Positions 5,296-5,819 of a DNA stretch of 5,819 bases are shown here, piece after piece. The position numbers and the translations under genes were made by a program. The DNA lies in the NCBI GenBank assembly GCA_903873565.1, contig CAIQOY010000217.1, positions 1-5,819 on the forward strand, written 5' to 3'. Position 1 is the stretch's first letter. Each line of letters opens with the position of its first letter. Below the pieces are notes generated by a model, which searched no databases, was not told where the DNA came from, and worked only from the letters and a program-made list of their open reading frames with translations. The DNA comes from an uncultured Actinomycetes bacterium. Lineage in GTDB: Bacteria; Actinomycetota; Thermoleophilia; Gaiellales; F1-60-MAGs149.

Positions 5296-5819
5296 GTGGG
5301 CATCACGGTCGGGGTCGTGGGACTGGGCACGATGGGCGCGGGGATCGCGCAGGTCTGCCTCGAGGCGGGCCACGCCGTGGTCGGCATGGACGGCGCGGCC
5401 GAGGCCCGCGAGCGCGGCCTCGAGACGGTCCGCCGCGGGCTCGGGCGGCGCGTCGAGAAGGGGCAGCTGGACGAGGCGGCGCGCGACGCGGCGCTCGCGC
5501 GGCTGGCCGTGGCCGAGGACGTCGGGGGCCTCGCCGGCTGCGATCTCGTGATCGAGGCGATCGCGGAGATCCCGGCGGCCAAGCGCGCGCTCTTCGCCGC
5601 GCTCGCCGAGGCGACCCGGCCCGAGGCGATCCTCGCCACCAACACCTCCGCGATCTCCGTGACCGGCATCGCCGAGGCCAGCGGCCGGCCCGGCCGCGTT
5701 GTCGGCCTGCACTTCTTCAACCCGGCGCCCGTGATGCCGCTCGTCGAGGTGGTGCGCACCGCGCTCGTCGAGGAGGCCGCCTACGCCGAGGCGCTGGCCT
5801 TCGCGGAGGGCCTCGGCAA
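5296..5819 (+). CDS. 3-hydroxyacyl-CoA dehydrogenase, 3-hydroxybutyryl-CoA type (C-terminus cut by window edge)
   Basis: The 174 complete visible residues form the NAD-binding domain of a short (about 280-residue) 3-hydroxyacyl-CoA dehydrogenase. These enzymes interconvert 3-hydroxyacyl-CoA and 3-ketoacyl-CoA with NAD(P) in beta-oxidation or butyrate/PHB-type pathways. GVVGLGTMGAGIAQVCLEAG gives the Rossmann GxGxxG (G9, G11, G14). NTSAIS places the active-site Ser at 118. GLHFFNPAPVMPLVEVV places catalytic His at 139, one residue off the numbering of clostridial Hbd. The catalytic Asn and the C-terminal dimerisation domain lie beyond the window. GTG at 5296 is chosen because it leaves only a few residues before the first beta strand and has GGAAGG upstream. 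Names such as hbd, fadB2 or paaH are all possible, so no symbol is given. The gene is divergent from the zinc-ribbon operon, with 129 bases between them. Confidence 0.93.
   Translation, partial: MGITVGVVGLGTMGAGIAQVCLEAGHAVVGMDGAAEARERGLETVRRGLGRRVEKGQLDEAARDAALARLAVAEDVGGLAGCDLVIEAIAEIPAAKRALFAALAEATRPEAILATNTSAISVTGIAEASGRPGRVVGLHFFNPAPVMPLVEVVRTALVEEAAYAEALAFAEGLG

Noticed and set aside
5167..5712. Extension of the zinc-ribbon frame upstream to an ATG at 5712
   Set aside because: The extra part is antisense to the conserved dehydrogenase, is Arg/Ala/Asp-rich, and crosses the TATACT promoter; the ATG at 5166 fits better.

Overview
The window is very GC-rich, with almost every third codon position G or C, and it reads as a chromosomal segment of an actinobacterium. 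Three things fit the Thermoleophilia/Solirubrobacterales branch, although the lineage is an inference and not proven: a single-chain PafB-PafC regulator, small zinc-ribbon proteins next to a SPOR protein, and several start codons placed only 6-8 bases downstream of a TANNNT -10 hexamer (leaderless transcripts). All genes look intact. There is no sign of mobile elements, RNA genes or CRISPR.

Layout. (1) 1-2061, minus strand: a fused PafBC-type, WYL-domain DNA-damage regulator whose C-terminus is cut by the window edge. (2) 2062-2211: a 150-base divergent promoter region. (3) 2212-3288, plus strand: dinB, a Y-family DNA polymerase IV. (4) 3304-3335: a 14-bp hairpin that probably terminates both converging genes. 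(5) 3361-3774, minus strand: a 137-residue protein of unknown function with a C-terminal Cys3-His metal-binding motif. It is preceded by about 170 non-coding bases holding a promoter and three inverted repeats. (6) 3947-4690 and 4687-5166, minus strand: a two-gene ATGA-overlapping operon. The first gene transcribed encodes a small helical protein ending in a zinc ribbon. The second encodes a membrane protein with a zinc ribbon, one transmembrane helix, a Thr/Asp/Pro repeat linker and a SPOR domain. (7) 5296 to the window end, plus strand: the N-terminal half of a 3-hydroxyacyl-CoA (3-hydroxybutyryl-CoA type) dehydrogenase.

How the genes relate. The fused PafBC regulator and dinB are divergent across one short region. 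This makes a plausible DNA-damage locus: a LexA-independent damage activator beside a translesion polymerase. However, I see neither a PafBC-type promoter motif nor a LexA box between them, so regulatory coupling is unproven. The zinc-ribbon/SPOR operon has no recognised pathway; its domains suggest a link between a cytoplasmic zinc-ribbon module and the cell-wall surface. The dehydrogenase begins a separate, metabolic unit.
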